Source: Rhodococcus opacus
GTDB lineage: Bacteria; Actinomycetota; Actinomycetes; Mycobacteriales; Mycobacteriaceae
Reading direction: 5' to 3'
Length of the DNA: 64,000 nucleotides
Assembly: GCF_012396235.1 (NCBI RefSeq)
Contig: NZ_JAAXPA010000009.1
Location: forward strand, 124,001 to 188,000
The notes under the pieces are model-generated. The model saw nothing but the letters and a program-made list of their open reading frames with translations. It did not search any database and was not told where the DNA came from. Positions 1 to 11,158 of this stretch are shown one piece after another. Every line of letters starts with the position of its first letter. Positions within the stretch are counted from its first letter, which is position 1. The translations under genes and the position numbers were made by a program.

Positions 1-3000
1 CGTCGACGGAGCCGATCGGTGCGACCTCCAGCGACCATCCGGCCGGAGAGTCGGTGCGGCGCAGCGACGAACGCAGAGCGTCGTGGCGATCGACGACGGC
101 CGCCAGCGTGCGCACCAGGCGGTCGCGGTCCACCTTCGGCGGCAGTGCCAGGAGGATGGACTGCGAGAAGCGGTGGAAGTCGCCGCCCAGCTCCGTCATC
201 CAGTGCACGACCGGTGTCAGCGGCATCGTGCCGATACCGGCGCCCGGCAGTTCCTCGAGGACGTGCACCGTCGCCGATTCGGATGCCGACTTCGCGACCT
301 CGGCGAGTGAGGCCACGGTCTTGCGCTCGAAGACGTCGCGGGCCGTGAACAGGACACCGGCTTCCTTCGCGCGGGACACCAGCTGGATCGAGACGATGCT
401 GTCGCCGCCGAGCGCGAAGAACGAGTCGCCGACACTGACCCGTGGCAGACCGAGAACCTCGGCGAACAGTCCTGCGATCGACTCCTCCATGGTGCTGCGA
501 GGGGCCACGTACTCACTGGACTCCGCCGCGAACGTGGGTTCGGGCAGGGCCTTCCGGTCGAGCTTGCCGCTCGCGCCGACCGGCATCTCGGCGATCACCA
601 CGACGGCGTCGGGAACCATGTACGAGGGCACCGCACGGCCGACGTGGACCGTCAGATCCTCGACGTCCAGCGCCGAATCGGGTTCGGGGACGACGTAACC
701 GACGAGCCGCTGCCCCAGGGAGCTGTCGTGGACGACCGCAACGGACTGCGCCACATGGGGATACGAGGACATCGCGGCCTCGATCTCGCCCAGTTCGATG
801 CGCAGGCCGCGCACCTTCACCTGGAAGTCGGTGCGACCGAGGTACTCGATGCTGCCGTCGACGCGCCACTTGACGAGGTCGCCGGTGCGGTACAGGCGGG
901 TTCCCGCGGCGCCGAAGGGATTGGCCACGAAGCGTTCTGCCGTGAGCTCCGGCCGGCCCTCGTAGCCGCGCGCGACCTGGGCTCCCGCGAGATAGAGCTC
1001 TCCCGCGGATCCGATGGGAGCGGGCCGGAGGTGGCCGTCGAGCACGTACGCCTCGGTGTTCCACACCGGGGTGCCGATCGGAATCGTGTGGAGGGTCTCC
1101 CGCTCCACCTCTCCCGCGGTGGCGTGCACGGTGAACTCGGTGGGGCCGTAGAGATTGTGCAACCCGGCGTCGGACTTCGCGCGGAACGCTGCGGCGACGG
1201 CAGGCGGAAACGCCTCTCCCGCAACGAGAACGACGCGCAGGCTGACGAGTTGTTCGCGGTCGGCCTCGGCGACGAACACCGACAGCATCGACGGGACGAA
1301 CGACGTCGCGGTGACCTTCTCGCGCGCGATCACGTCGGCGAGGTAGGCGGGATCGCGATGCCCCTCGGGCGCGGCGATCACCAGGCGCGACCCGGAAGCG
1401 AGTGCGGCGAACAGTTCCCACACCGACACGTCGAACGTCGTCGGGGTCTTCTGCAGCACGACATCGTCCGCATCGAGCGCGTAGCGCGACGCGATCCACC
1501 TGACCTGGTTCAGGACCGAAGCGTGACTCACCGCCACACCCTTCGGACGTCCGGTGGACCCGGACGTGTAGATGACGTAGGCCGGGTTGGCCGGACGCAG
1601 ATCGGCGAGCCGTTCGTCGTCGCGGATCGGGCCCGCCGGGACGCCGCGCAGATCCAGGGCGTCGATCTCCACGACGTCCTGATCGGCAGGGAAGGCGAGG
1701 TGGTCCCGCGTGACCGTGAGGATGCACAGCGGGCGGGCGCTCTCGAGCACGTACGCCGTGCGCTCGGCGGGGTGGTCGGGGTCGAGGGGCACGTATGCGC
1801 CGCCCGCCTTGACGACGGCGTACATCGCGACCATGGAGTCGAGCGAGCGGCGGATCGCGAGCGCGACCTTCGTCTCCGGACCCACTCCCCTGCCGATCAG
1901 CGTCCGGGCGAGACGGTTCACCCGCGCGTCGAACTCGGCGTACGTGAGCTCCTCGCCGTCGAAGACGAGTGCCGTCGCGTCGGGCGTGCGCGCGACCTGG
2001 GCGTCGAACAGGTCGACGACGGTCCCCGCCGGCGGCGACACGACATCACCGTTCCACCCGGTCACGACCTGTCCGCGTTCCTCGTCGCTCATCGCGGCCA
2101 GATCCGACACCGAAGCATCGTCGCCGGCTCCGAGGAAGCGCTCGAAGAAGTCGAAGAAGCGGCTGTGGTGACGGTCCAGCTCGTCCGCCGAGTACAGGTT
2201 GGGGTTGGCCTCGAAGTCGATGTGGATCTTGCTGCCCGCCACACCCTGGTAGATGTTCAGCGAGAGATCTTCAACCGGTCCGGTGGTGAGGACGTTCTGG
2301 TGTCCGGTGACCGTCCCCAGCTTGATCTCGCTGTGGAACATCATGATGTTGATCGAGGGACCGAAGAAGCCACGCTGCCCCTGGGGCGCTCCGGCGTCCC
2401 GGCGGATGTCCTCGTGCCGGTACCGCTGGCGGCGCAGGGCGCCGGTGAGCTCGATCTGGACGCTCTTGACCAGCTCGGGGACGGTCATCTCCGGGGTGAT
2501 CTGGAGTCGGAGCGGAACGATGTTCGACACCATTCCGCCGGAGCGGCGCAACGTGGCGGTGGTGCGCGCCGAGACCGGGAGGCTGAGGACGACGTCCGTG
2601 CGGTCGGTCATGTGGGCCAGGTACGCGGCGAATGCGGCCACCACGATGGGCGCGGAGCTGGCGTTGCTGCCGCCGAGAGCCTCGTCGAGAAGGGTGGCGG
2701 TGGACTCGGGCAGTGCCTCGGAGGAGAGCCGCGCGAACTTGCCCACCATGGCCGCACGACCGGCGAGGCTCGGGGCCTCGGGCAGGTGCGCGGTGCGTTC
2801 GGCCCAGTATTCGCGATCCTTCGCGAACCGCTCGGAGTTGCGGTACCGCTGCTCGTCCTCGACGATCCGGACCAGGTCCTCCGCGCGGCAGGCCGGCGGC
2901 TCGGTGCCCTCGACCAGGGCGGTGTAGATCTCGGCGATGCGTGCGATCAGCGCCATCGCGCCGAAGCCGTCGAGCGCGATGTGATGGATGCGGCAGAACC

Positions 3001-3421
3001 AGAAGTAGTGATTCTCCCCGACGTGGAGCAGGTAGACCACGACGAGGCGGTCCTCGAGGAGGTCGACGGGGGCGCTGTAGTTGGCCCGCATCCACTTCTC
3101 GGCGGCGTCGACGGAATCGTTCTCGGCGCGGAGGTCGACATAGGTGATGGCGTCGTCGAGGGACTTGTCGACGTACTGGTAGGGCATCCCCTCGATCTCG
3201 ACGAGGCGGAGGAAGCCGGAACCGAACTCCCGGCCGGTACGGACCGTGGCCTCGGTCAGCAGATCGAGGTCGATGTCACCGCGAAGCTCGATGTACTGGG
3301 CGATGGTGAGAGGAACGTCGCCCATCGCGTGTTGCGCGAACCAGATGCCTCGCTGCGCAGCTGACAGCGGAAACGCCCCTTCCGGAGCACCGCTACTACC
3401 CGCTGCTTGTCCCGACCCCAA
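1..3421 (-). CDS. Non-ribosomal peptide synthetase, 5' part (C-A-T-C/E...), truncated by window edge
   Basis: About 1,140 codons are visible; the 3' end lies beyond base 1. Domains in order: condensation domain from about residue 15 ([17 protein letters not shown]; active site HHIALDG near residue 150); adenylation domain with core motifs [11 protein letters not shown] near 615, FDVSVWE near 660, [22 protein letters not shown] and GKLDRKALP; a carrier domain with [10 protein letters not shown] near 1003; then PLTPVVHWM, the start of a second condensation or epimerization domain. The adenylation pocket, aligned by hand, reads roughly D-V-W-S-L-A-L-V-H-K. This is not a code I can assign; the start resembles Ser-type pockets. 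The only in-frame start after the upstream TAA is TTG at 3421, seven bases after a GGAG Shine-Dalgarno. Because the protein begins with a C domain, it probably accepts an acyl or peptidyl chain from another protein. A siderophore or lipopeptide product is possible but not shown. Confidence 0.93.
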   Translation of the reverse strand, partial: MGSGQAAGSSGAPEGAFPLSAAQRGIWFAQHAMGDVPLTIAQYIELRGDIDLDLLTEATVRTGREFGSGFLRLVEIEGMPYQYVDKSLDDAITYVDLRAENDSVDAAEKWMRANYSAPVDLLEDRLVVVYLLHVGENHYFWFCRIHHIALDGFGAMALIARIAEIYTALVEGTEPPACRAEDLVRIVEDEQRYRNSERFAKDREYWAERTAHLPEAPSLAGRAAMVGKFARLSSEALPESTATLLDEALGGSNASSAPIVVAAFAAYLAHMTDRTDVVLSLPVSARTTATLRRSGGMVSNIVPLRLQITPEMTVPELVKSVQIELTGALRRQRYRHEDIRRDAGAPQGQRGFFGPSINIMMFHSEIKLGTVTGHQNVLTTGPVEDLSLNIYQGVAGSKIHIDFEANPNLYSADELDRHHSRFFDFFERFLGAGDDASVSDLAAMSDEERGQVVTGWNGDVVSPPAGTVVDLFDAQVARTPDATALVFDGEELTYAEFDARVNRLARTLIGRGVGPETKVALAIRRSLDSMVAMYAVVKAGGAYVPLDPDHPAERTAYVLESARPLCILTVTRDHLAFPADQDVVEIDALDLRGVPAGPIRDDERLADLRPANPAYVIYTSGSTGRPKGVAVSHASVLNQVRWIASRYALDADDVVLQKTPTTFDVSVWELFAALASGSRLVIAAPEGHRDPAYLADVIAREKVTATSFVPSMLSVFVAEADREQLVSLRVVLVAGEAFPPAVAAAFRAKSDAGLHNLYGPTEFTVHATAGEVERETLHTIPIGTPVWNTEAYVLDGHLRPAPIGSAGELYLAGAQVARGYEGRPELTAERFVANPFGAAGTRLYRTGDLVKWRVDGSIEYLGRTDFQVKVRGLRIELGEIEAAMSSYPHVAQSVAVVHDSSLGQRLVGYVVPEPDSALDVEDLTVHVGRAVPSYMVPDAVVVIAEMPVGASGKLDRKALPEPTFAAESSEYVAPRSTMEESIAGLFAEVLGLPRVSVGDSFFALGGDSIVSIQLVSRAKEAGVLFTARDVFERKTVASLAEVAKSASESATVHVLEELPGAGIGTMPLTPVVHWMTELGGDFHRFSQSILLALPPKVDRDRLVRTLAAVVDRHDALRSSLRRTDSPAGWSLEVAPIGSVD

Positions 3422-4652
3422 GGGTTACTCCGTTCTCGAACGCGTGGCGACTGCCGCCTGTGTCTTTGGTGATTCGTAGCTCTCGGTCCCACGGACTTCG
3501 CCGTGGGCCGGTTCTCCGATGAACGCCATCACATGAACAGGCCTTGCCGGTTCGAAGCATCTCGCGTAGCGGGGACGTGCCGGGCATGGGACGCCCTGCG
3601 CTGATCGAAGAGTTCCACCACACTCGGAGTCGATGTCAGACGATCGTCCGAAACCCGATTGCCTGCGACGCTGAACACTCCAAGGCCCTTACATCCCGAA
3701 CTACTTACGGTGAGCGGGTTCATACGTGGCTCCGTTCTCTCATCGATCCAACAAGCGGCCACCCAATCGGTGCTCGTCATCCTCCGAGTCGAGAGCCGAG
3801 TCTACGGCGCTGGTGGAGCAGCGAAACTTCGTCGCGCTCATCGCTTCGGCCTCCTCTCCCTCGGTGGTGACGATTTCGGTTCGTACGGTTCTGCGGTTGC
3901 GCCGGGAATTACATCGGTGTCGGATCCACTGCCGTTACCGGCGCCGGTGTGACGTACCCAACCCTCGATACTTCCAGAATCAGGCCTGAATTCGATCTTC
4001 GACGCGCACATATTCAACAGGCCGAACCACATTCCAGACACTGTGTACAACCAGAACGTGGATACCGTACCGAGAGTCGGAATTTCACTAGGTGTACAAC
4101 TGTCGTATCCAGTTTCATGTTCCGCCTCCCGACTGTTATCCGTGCACGGTGCAATCGATCTGGTGACCGACCGCGGCGTTGAACACTTACTGCCCCCCCG
4201 TGACCGCAGTTTTTGCCAACCACCGTGTCTACCAAAGCCCCGCGCAGGTCTCAAAACGAAGAACACCCGGAGTTGCGCACAGGGAATAATCGACCAGGTC
4301 CGTCGCCGAGCCGCATCGAACGAAAACTTGGACGTTCAGGTGAGCACCCGGGCGCCGTCAGATCGCCCGCTGACCTGCCACGAGGACAACGAAGACGTCT
4401 CCGCCGAAGAGATGCACATCGACGGCGACACGGCGACATCCCAGCATCTGGAACGTCCTCCCGCTGCGCGACACTGCCGATGTCCGATTAGTCGCGATCG
4501 CCGCGGCGCGACCGGCCGCAGGCAGACGGGAGATTTCTCACATTCGCCGATTGCGCGGACGTCGGACCGCAGACCTCTACCAACAAGTAACCAAAGTAAG
4601 ACTAACCTTCCCGTTGTCACCCCAACGACACTGACATCAACGGACTCGCCGC
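3422..4652. other. 1.2-kb stretch without a convincing gene
   Basis: This gap lies between the NRPS start and the 3' end of the acetoacetyl-CoA synthetase gene. It is visibly less GC-rich than its surroundings. Open frames exist on both strands (for example 3838-4266 minus) but have weak third-position GC and no recognisable motif, unlike every clear gene nearby. It may hold a long NRPS leader and promoter, or decayed foreign DNA. A possible IdeR-like site is listed separately. Confidence 0.5.
4592..4610. promoter_or_regulatory. Possible IdeR/DtxR-type iron box (weak)
   Basis: CAAAGTAAGACTAACCTTC matches about 12-13 of 19 positions of the actinobacterial iron-box consensus TTAGGTTAGGCTAACCTAA, best in the GACTAACCT half, and is an imperfect palindrome. 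It lies about 1.2 kb upstream of the NRPS start, which is far for a promoter operator. Iron control would fit a siderophore NRPS, but the match is only moderate. Confidence 0.25.
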
Positions 4653-6596
4653 TCAGCGTCCGTGCCGCGCGAACCAGTCGAGCAGGTCGGGGTCGTCCAC
4701 GGCGCTGCGGTCCACCGTGCGGTCCGCGTCCGCACCCTGGAATATGCGCTTGAGAGGCACCTCGAGTTTCTTGCCGGTCCGGGTGTGCGGGATGCCGGGG
4801 GCCTCGATGATGTCGTCGGGCACGTGCCGGGGAGAGGCCTGCTCACGAATCGCTCCGCGGATACGCTGCTTCAGCGCGTCGTCGAGTTCCGTCCCCTCCG
4901 ACAGGACCACGAACAGTGGCATCCAGTATCCCCCGTCCGCCAGATCCACACCGACGACAAGCGCCTCCGCGACCTCCGGGAGCTTTTCCACCACCTGGTA
5001 GATGTCGGCGCTACCCATCCGAATTCCATTGCGGTTCAATGTGGAATCGGACCTTCCATGCATCAGGACGGTCCCGCGATCGGTGATCGTGATCCAGTCG
5101 CCGTGCCGCCACACTCCGGGAAACACATCGAAATATGCTTCACGGTAACGCTTTCCGTCCGGATCGTTCCAGAACGACACCGGCATGGACGGCATCGGCG
5201 CCGTCACGACCAGTTCACCCACCTCGCCTCGCACCGGCTGCCCCGACTCGTCGAACGCGTCGACGGCGACGCCCAGACACGGGGCGGACAGCTCCCCCGG
5301 CCAAACCGGCACACTCCGCGCTCCCCCGACGAACGCCGACACCACGTCGGTCCCACCGGTGATCGACATAACAGGAACGCGGCGACCGACGTTCTCGGAC
5401 AACCACAGTGACGACGCCGCCGGCAGCGTGGACCCGGTCACCCCCACCGCGCGGAGCGTGCTCAGGTCGTGCTCGCGTACAGGGACCACCCCCGCCTTGT
5501 CGCACGCGAGAACATAGCCGGGGCTGGTGCCGACCACGGTCACACCCAGACGTGACACCAAGGCCCACAACGCATCCGGCGTCGGATAGGACGGACTCCC
5601 GTCGTAACAGACGATGGTGGCCCCCACCAGCAGTCCCGCCGTCTGGAAGTTCCACATCATCCAACTGGGACTGGTGTACCAGAAGAGGGTGTCGTCGCGG
5701 CCGATGTCGAGTTGGAGCGCGAGCGACTTCACGTGTTCGAGGAGAACGCCACCGTGACCGTGCACGATGCCCTTCGGCAGGCCCGTGGTTCCCGAGGAGA
5801 ACACCACCCACAACGGATGGTCGAACGGGACGGCGACGGGCTCGAGTGCGGCGTCCCGGCCGGTGGCCTCCGCCCAGGTGAGAGTGCCGTCGACGACGGC
5901 GTCCGGATCGAGGTGCGGCACGACCACCGTGAGAGCCGGCGACGACAATCCGCTGCGCAGGTCGGCCGACGCCGCGAGCCGATCGTGTTCCTTGCCCCCG
6001 AACCGGTAGCCGTCCGCGGTGATCAGCGCTTTCGGTTCCAGTTGACCCAGTCGATCGAGCGCGGCCGGCGCGGAGTAGTCCTGTCCGCACGCGGCCCATA
6101 CGGCACCGAGCGACGCCGTCGCGAGGAACGCGACGACGGCCTCGGGAATGTTGGGGAGATAGCCGACGACCCGGTCACCGACCCCGACTCCGTGCTCGCG
6201 GAGAGTCGCGGCAAGGCCCGCCACCGCGGACCGCAACTCGTCCCACCCGACGGAGATGTCGGTAGCGCCCTCACCCGCGTACAGGATCGCCGGTGTTCCG
6301 GGGCGGGCGTTCCGGAAGACGTGGTCGACGTAGTTGAGCGTCGCCCCGGGGAACCAGACGGCGCCCGGCATCGCACCGTCCGCGAGGGCCGGTCCGGGGT
6401 CGGTGGCGGACCGGATCTCGAAGTAGTCCCACACGTCCTGCCAGAACGCCGCCGGATCGGCGACCGACCAGCGCCACAACGCCCGGTAGTCGTCGACCCG
6501 GGCGCCGTGACGCCGGGCGACGAACCGGGCGAAGTCGGTGACGACCGCGTCGCGCACGTCGGACTCGGTGGGCACCCATTGCGGATCGGCAGTCAT
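4653..6596 (-). CDS. aacS: Acetoacetyl-CoA synthetase (acetoacetate-CoA ligase)
   Basis: 647 aa from the chosen ATG. An ATG three codons upstream (6605) is also open, but a GGGGAAG Shine-Dalgarno is better spaced for 6596. This is an ANL-superfamily acyl-CoA synthetase of the AacS type: N-terminal region with FARFVARRHG and LWRWSVADPAAFWQDVW, AMP-binding loop VVFSSGTTGLPKGIVHGHGG, W-R-H-GD near the hinge, and the C-terminal lysine motif TGKKLEVPLKRI. Length matches the family (about 650 aa). It activates acetoacetate to acetoacetyl-CoA. Position after the leucine genes suggests that it rescues the acetoacetate released by HMG-CoA cleavage. The 48-bp gap to the preceding gene is compatible with co-transcription. 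Confidence 0.92.
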   Translation of the reverse strand: MTADPQWVPTESDVRDAVVTDFARFVARRHGARVDDYRALWRWSVADPAAFWQDVWDYFEIRSATDPGPALADGAMPGAVWFPGATLNYVDHVFRNARPGTPAILYAGEGATDISVGWDELRSAVAGLAATLREHGVGVGDRVVGYLPNIPEAVVAFLATASLGAVWAACGQDYSAPAALDRLGQLEPKALITADGYRFGGKEHDRLAASADLRSGLSSPALTVVVPHLDPDAVVDGTLTWAEATGRDAALEPVAVPFDHPLWVVFSSGTTGLPKGIVHGHGGVLLEHVKSLALQLDIGRDDTLFWYTSPSWMMWNFQTAGLLVGATIVCYDGSPSYPTPDALWALVSRLGVTVVGTSPGYVLACDKAGVVPVREHDLSTLRAVGVTGSTLPAASSLWLSENVGRRVPVMSITGGTDVVSAFVGGARSVPVWPGELSAPCLGVAVDAFDESGQPVRGEVGELVVTAPMPSMPVSFWNDPDGKRYREAYFDVFPGVWRHGDWITITDRGTVLMHGRSDSTLNRNGIRMGSADIYQVVEKLPEVAEALVVGVDLADGGYWMPLFVVLSEGTELDDALKQRIRGAIREQASPRHVPDDIIEAPGIPHTRTGKKLEVPLKRIFQGADADRTVDRSAVDDPDLLDWFARHGR

Positions 6597-6644
6597 GGGC
6601 ACCATCTTCCCCGAGAGCGCGGCCGTTCCGCGCTCTTTCGCCGC

Positions 6645-7490
6645 CTACCGAGGGGACTCGGACGTGCTTGTCCCCTTCGACTCGACCTGGGAGCGGCGCA
6701 GAATCGCCTCGGCGTGACGCAGGACCGGTGCGTCCACCATCTTTCCCTCGAACGCGAAGACTCCTCGCTCGTCGGCGACAGCGGCGAGAACCCGCGTCGC
6801 CCAGTCGACGTCCTCGTCGGACGGCGCGTACGCCTCCCGGATCACCGCGACCTGGCTGGGGTGGATGCCCACCTTGATGTCGAATCCGACGGCGACGGCG
6901 TCGACTGCTTCGGTGCGCAACCCGTCGAGGTCCTTGATGTCGAGATAGACGGAATCCAGGGCGAGCCGGTGATACGCCTTGGCGGCCAGCAGTGTCGACG
7001 ACCGCACGTGGGTGGCGACGTCACGGTAGCTGCCGTCCTCGCGGCGACTGGAGTTGCCGCCCATCGCCGCCACGAGATCCTCGGCGCCCCACATCACGCC
7101 GATCGTGCTCGCCGCCAGCGCGATCTCGCTCACCGCGAGCGCACCGAGCGGCGACTCGACGAGGGCGATCACCTCACGCGGCGCCAGCGACAGCACCTGG
7201 TCGGCGGACTCGCACTTGGCCAGCATCAGCCTCGTGTAGCGGGTGCCGTCGAGTGCCAGCAGATCGCGCTCGTGGTCCTCGGTCCCGACCGGATTGACCC
7301 GCACCACCGTGCGATCCGGATCCAGCGGGGTGTCGATCAGGGCGACCCGCGCCGCTTCCTTGTCCGCGGGCGCCACCCCGTCCTCGAGGTCGAGGATCAC
7401 GACGTCGGCTGCTGCAGCCGCCTTCGCATACCGTTCGGGCCGGTCGGCCGGGCAGAACAGCCAGGCGGGCCCGGGCAGTTCCCAGCTCAT
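6645..7490 (-). CDS. citE: CitE-like beta-hydroxyacyl-CoA lyase (HpcH/HpaI family)
   Basis: 281 aa, beginning [19 protein letters not shown], with the acidic metal-binding motif [12 protein letters not shown] near residue 30 and the IHPSQV motif near the C-terminus, both typical of CitE-like lyases. Its ATG overlaps the stop of the MaoC gene by four bases. In Mycobacterium tuberculosis the same gene order (accD1, accA1, fadE19, maoC, citE) places Rv2498c here; that enzyme is reported to cleave (R)-3-hydroxy-3-methylglutaryl-CoA in leucine catabolism and citramalyl-CoA in itaconate breakdown. I infer the same role. No classical HMG-CoA lyase is seen in the window. Confidence 0.85.
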   Translation of the reverse strand: MSWELPGPAWLFCPADRPERYAKAAAAADVVILDLEDGVAPADKEAARVALIDTPLDPDRTVVRVNPVGTEDHERDLLALDGTRYTRLMLAKCESADQVLSLAPREVIALVESPLGALAVSEIALAASTIGVMWGAEDLVAAMGGNSSRREDGSYRDVATHVRSSTLLAAKAYHRLALDSVYLDIKDLDGLRTEAVDAVAVGFDIKVGIHPSQVAVIREAYAPSDEDVDWATRVLAAVADERGVFAFEGKMVDAPVLRHAEAILRRSQVESKGTSTSESPR

Positions 7491-7972
7491 GACGGCTTCT
7501 TCTGGACGAGGGTCTTGCGGACCGCGATCGCCACCACGTCGCCGTTCTGGTTGCGGCCGGTGTGCTCGAGGGTGACGATGCCCTCGCCGGGCCTGCTCTT
7601 CGACTCGCGCTTGTCCACGATCTTCGTCTCCGCGTACAGCGTGTCGCCGTGGAACAACGGCTTCGGGAAACTGATCTCCGAGAACCCCAGGTTCGCGACG
7701 ATGGTCCCCTGCGTCAGTTGCGCCACCGACAACCCGACCAGCGTCGAGAGGGTGAACATCGAGTTGACGAGGCGCTCACCGAACTGGGTGTTCTCGCTGT
7801 ACGCGGCGTCCAGGTGCAGTGCCTGGGTGTTCATCGTCTGCGTCGTGAAGAAGACGTTGTCGGCCTCGGTGACGGTCCGGCCGGGCCGGTGCTCGTACAC
7901 CGCTCCCAGCTCGAACTCCTCGAACCACAGGCCCCGCTGAACGATTCGCTTCGGCTCGGTCGTGGCGGTCAC
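7487..7972 (-). CDS. MaoC-family (R)-specific enoyl-CoA hydratase
   Basis: 161 aa. The GTG start at 7972 overlaps the stop of the acyl-CoA dehydrogenase gene as GTGA, and its stop overlaps the ATG of citE as ATGA. A hotdog-fold MaoC domain covers most of the protein: [20 protein letters not shown], a conserved [20 protein letters not shown] segment with the catalytic-type histidine, then [17 protein letters not shown]. It probably hydrates an unsaturated acyl-CoA of the leucine route. Because the downstream CitE homologue acts on an (R)-3-hydroxyacyl-CoA, an R-specific hydratase acting on 3-methylglutaconyl-CoA is a coherent fit, but this is inference. Confidence 0.88.
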   Translation of the reverse strand: MTATTEPKRIVQRGLWFEEFELGAVYEHRPGRTVTEADNVFFTTQTMNTQALHLDAAYSENTQFGERLVNSMFTLSTLVGLSVAQLTQGTIVANLGFSEISFPKPLFHGDTLYAETKIVDKRESKSRPGEGIVTLEHTGRNQNGDVVAIAVRKTLVQKKPS

Positions 7973-9129
7973 AGGCCTGCCTCCCGCGCGATCAGCATCA
8001 GCTGCACCTCGGTGGTGCCCTCGCCGATCTCCAGGATCTTGCTGTCCCGGTAGTGCCGGGCCACGGTGTACTCGTTCATGAATCCGTAGCCGCCGTGGAT
8101 CTGAGTGGCGTCGCGGGCGTTGTCCATCGCGGCCTCGGAGGCGACGAGCTTGGCGATGGCGGCCTGCTTCTTGAACGGCTTGCCGGACAACATCCGGGCG
8201 GCGGCGTCGTAGTACGCCGTGCGCGCGGTGTGAGCGCGCGCCTCCATGCGGGCGATCTTGAACGCGATGGCCTGGTTGTGTCCGATGGGCCGTCCGAACG
8301 CCTCCCGTTCCTTGGCGTACTTGACCGACTCGTCGACGCATCCCTGGGCGGCGCCGACGCTGAGCGCGGCGATGGCGATGCGTCCCTCGTCGAGGATCCG
8401 CAGGAAGTTCGCGTACCCGCGGCCACGCTCGCCGAGCAGATTCTCCTCGGGAACGCGCACGTCCGAGAACGTGAGCGGGTGGGTGTCGGAGGCGTTCCAG
8501 CCGACCTTGTTGTACGCCGGCTCGGCAGTGAAGCCCGGCGTCGACGTCGGCACGAGGATGGTGGAGATCTCCTTCTTGCCGTCCTTCGTGCCGGTCACCG
8601 CGGTGACGGTGACGAGCTTGGTGATGTCGGTGCCGGAGTTGGTGATGAACTGCTTGTTGCCGTTGATGATCCATTCGCCGCTGTCGAACTTCGCGGTGGT
8701 CTTCGTCCCGCCGGCATCGCTTCCGGCGCCCGGCTCGGTGAGCCCGAACGCGGCCAGGCTCTTGCCGCTCGTCAGCTGCGGCAGCCACTCCTGCTTCTGC
8801 TCCTCGTTGCCGAACCGGTAGATCGGCATCGCACCCAGCGACACACCGGCTTCCAGGGTGATCGCGACACTCTGGTCGACCTTGCCCAGTTCTTCGAGTG
8901 CCAGGCAGAGGGCGAAGTAGTCGCCGCCCATTCCGCCGTACTCCTCGGGGAACGGCAGGCCGAACAGGCCCATGTCGGCCATCCCCGACACCACCTCGTA
9001 CGGGAACGTGTGGTTGGCGTCGTGTTCCGCCGCGACCGGTGCCACCACGTTCTTGGCGAAATCTGCGACGGTCTTCGCCAACTGCTGGTACTCGTCGGGA
9101 AGCTGGCCGGTGGCAAGGAATTCGGTCAT
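7969..9129 (-). CDS. fadE19: Acyl-CoA dehydrogenase, FadE19-like (isovaleryl-CoA type)
   Basis: 386 aa, standard acyl-CoA dehydrogenase length and layout. The helical N-terminal domain carries [21 protein letters not shown]. The beta domain contains [15 protein letters not shown] and [14 protein letters not shown]. The C-terminal domain has the FAD/dimer segments [20 protein letters not shown] and [19 protein letters not shown], ending [19 protein letters not shown]. Start and stop overlap the adjacent genes by four bases, so it is tightly coupled with accA1 and maoC. Likely oxidises isovaleryl-CoA to 3-methylcrotonyl-CoA, as expected for the orthologous gene in the mycobacterial leucine operon. 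Confidence 0.92.
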   Translation of the reverse strand: MTEFLATGQLPDEYQQLAKTVADFAKNVVAPVAAEHDANHTFPYEVVSGMADMGLFGLPFPEEYGGMGGDYFALCLALEELGKVDQSVAITLEAGVSLGAMPIYRFGNEEQKQEWLPQLTSGKSLAAFGLTEPGAGSDAGGTKTTAKFDSGEWIINGNKQFITNSGTDITKLVTVTAVTGTKDGKKEISTILVPTSTPGFTAEPAYNKVGWNASDTHPLTFSDVRVPEENLLGERGRGYANFLRILDEGRIAIAALSVGAAQGCVDESVKYAKEREAFGRPIGHNQAIAFKIARMEARAHTARTAYYDAAARMLSGKPFKKQAAIAKLVASEAAMDNARDATQIHGGYGFMNEYTVARHYRDSKILEIGEGTTEVQLMLIAREAGL

Positions 9130-11153
9130 GACGCATCTTCTTTCGTGTCGGTGGTGTCGGTGGTGTCGGTGTCCGGGGTGACTCGTGCGAGCAGCTGGTC
9201 GACCATCACCTGGTCACCGGGTGCGACGAGGATGTCGACGACGCCGTCGACGGGGGCGGTGAGCGAGTGCTCCATCTTCATCGCCTCGACCACGACGAGC
9301 GTCTGGCCTGCGGTGACGTGGGCGCCCGCCTCGGCGCCGACGGCGATGACGGATCCGGGCATGGGGCTGGTGATCTCGGCCTCGCCGGCGTGGACGTCGC
9401 CGGTGCGGACACTGAGTTCACGGACCTCACGCAGCATCGTCGTGCCGTCGGAACCGGCGAGCCAGATGTGCCCGTCGGTCTGGGCGACCCGGTAGGTTTC
9501 GCGTCTGCCGTCGATCACCACGGAGAGCGTGGCTGCGTCGAGCGCCGCCGTCAGGGACAGGGTGTCGCCGTCCTCGACCTGTGCGGTGGCCTCGGCCGGA
9601 CTGCCGGTGATCCGCACGTGGTCGGTGCGGGTGGCAGAGGACAACCGGATGCTGGTGGGTGCGGGAACCCCGACCCGCCAGCCGCTGGGAACGTCCCACG
9701 GATCGGCCTGTGCCCGCTCGGGCCAGCGCTGCAACCAGCGGAAAGCCGCAGCGGCGATCAGGGCGGCATCGGTGGCCTCCGCCGCGACGAAGTCCTCGAG
9801 CCGTCGGTCGAGCAGACCGGTGTCGAGGTTACCGGCCACCACGTCGGGATCGGCGAGCAGGAAGCGCGCGAACTCGATGTTGGTGACCACTCCCAGCACA
9901 CCGGTGCCGGCCAGCGCCCGGTCCAGCTTCCGCAGCGCACCGGCGCGGTCGTCGGCGTGGGCGATGACCTTCGCCAGCATCGGGTCGTAATCGCTGCCGA
10001 CCACCGTGCCGGGCTGCAGCCCGGAGTCGACCCGGACACCGGGGCCGGCGGGTTCGACGACGTCGGCCACGAGTCCACCGGTGGGGAGGAATCCGCGACT
10101 CGGATCCTCGGCGTAGACGCGGGCTTCGATGGCATGACCGGTGAGGGTGATGTCGTCCTGGGTGAAGCCGAGACGCTCACCGGCGGCCACTCGCACCTGC
10201 CACTCGACGAGGTCCAGGCCCGTCACGAGTTCGGTGACCGGGTGCTCGACCTGCAGCCGGGTGTTCATCTCCATGAAGAAGAACTCGTCGGGCTTGTCGG
10301 CGGAGACGATGAACTCGACCGTTCCCGCTCCCGAGTAGTCGACGCTGCGCGCCGTGTTACAGGCGGCCTCGCCGATCCGGGCGCGTGTCGCCTCGTCCAG
10401 CAGCGGCGACGGCGCCTCCTCGATGACCTTCTGATGGCGACGCTGCAGGCTGCATTCGCGCTCGCCGAGGTGGACGACGTTCCCGTGTCCGTCCGCGAGG
10501 ATCTGCACCTCGATGTGCCGGGGCCGCAGCACGAATCGCTCGAGGAAGAGTGTGTCGTCGCCGAACGCCGACGCCGCTTCACGCCGCGCGCTGCGCAGTG
10601 CCTCGGCGAGTGCGCCCGGCTCCTCCACCAGACGCATGCCCTTGCCGCCGCCGCCTGCCGACGGCTTGACGAGGACGGGGTAGCCGATGTCGCCTGCGGC
10701 CGCGATCAGTTCGTCGTCGGACAGGCCGGGGCGGGCGATGCCGGGGACGACGGGCACGTCGAACTTCGCCACCGCGTTCTTGGCGGTGATCTTGTCGCCC
10801 ATCACCTCGATGGCGTGAGCGGACGGACCGAGGAACGCGATCCCCGCGTCCGCGCAGGCCCCGGCGAACTTGGAGTTCTCCGACAGGAACCCGTAACCGG
10901 GATGGATCGCCTGCGCGCCGGTGGCCTGCGCAGCCGCGATCACCTTCTCGATGACGAGGTAACTCTCCCGCGCCGCGGCGGGACCGAGCAGCACCGCGGT
11001 GTCGGCCTCGCGGACGTGCCGCGCGTCGCGGTCCGCCTCGCTGAACACGGCGACGGAGCGGATTCCCATGGCCCGCAGTGTGCGGATCACGCGCACCGCG
11101 ATCTCGCCGCGGTTGGCTACCAGGACGGTATCTATCCGAGTCATTTCAGTCAT
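9126..11153 (-). CDS. accA1: Acyl-CoA (3-methylcrotonyl-CoA) carboxylase alpha subunit, biotin carboxylase + BCCP
   Basis: 675 aa from ATG 11153; a GTG at 11162 that overlaps the accD1 stop as GTGA is an equally possible start. Biotin carboxylase domain from the N-terminus ([19 protein letters not shown]), ATP-grasp glycine loop [15 protein letters not shown], metal/bicarbonate region [17 protein letters not shown]. The biotinyl-carrier domain at the C-terminus has the biotinylation site [11 protein letters not shown]. The last residues are a low-complexity TDTTDTTD tail encoded by an 18-24 bp GGTGTCGGT tandem repeat (about 9146-9173). With AccD1 it carboxylates 3-methylcrotonyl-CoA. Confidence 0.93.
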   Translation of the reverse strand: MTEMTRIDTVLVANRGEIAVRVIRTLRAMGIRSVAVFSEADRDARHVREADTAVLLGPAAARESYLVIEKVIAAAQATGAQAIHPGYGFLSENSKFAGACADAGIAFLGPSAHAIEVMGDKITAKNAVAKFDVPVVPGIARPGLSDDELIAAAGDIGYPVLVKPSAGGGGKGMRLVEEPGALAEALRSARREAASAFGDDTLFLERFVLRPRHIEVQILADGHGNVVHLGERECSLQRRHQKVIEEAPSPLLDEATRARIGEAACNTARSVDYSGAGTVEFIVSADKPDEFFFMEMNTRLQVEHPVTELVTGLDLVEWQVRVAAGERLGFTQDDITLTGHAIEARVYAEDPSRGFLPTGGLVADVVEPAGPGVRVDSGLQPGTVVGSDYDPMLAKVIAHADDRAGALRKLDRALAGTGVLGVVTNIEFARFLLADPDVVAGNLDTGLLDRRLEDFVAAEATDAALIAAAAFRWLQRWPERAQADPWDVPSGWRVGVPAPTSIRLSSATRTDHVRITGSPAEATAQVEDGDTLSLTAALDAATLSVVIDGRRETYRVAQTDGHIWLAGSDGTTMLREVRELSVRTGDVHAGEAEITSPMPGSVIAVGAEAGAHVTAGQTLVVVEAMKMEHSLTAPVDGVVDILVAPGDQVMVDQLLARVTPDTDTTDTTDTKEDAS

Positions 11154-11158
11154 TCCAC

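Noticed and set aside
644-3364. 906-codon plus-strand open frame
   Set aside because: It is the antisense shadow of the NRPS gene; its translation has no domain and the minus strand carries all NRPS motifs. Long antisense frames are common in high-GC DNA.
3838-4266. 142-codon minus frame in the NRPS upstream gap
   Set aside because: Third-position GC is low for this genome, no motif or clear Shine-Dalgarno is seen, and several overlapping frames of equal quality exist.
5712-7940. 742-codon plus-strand open frame over three genes
   Set aside because: Spans aacS, citE and maoC in the opposite direction and has no recognisable protein features.
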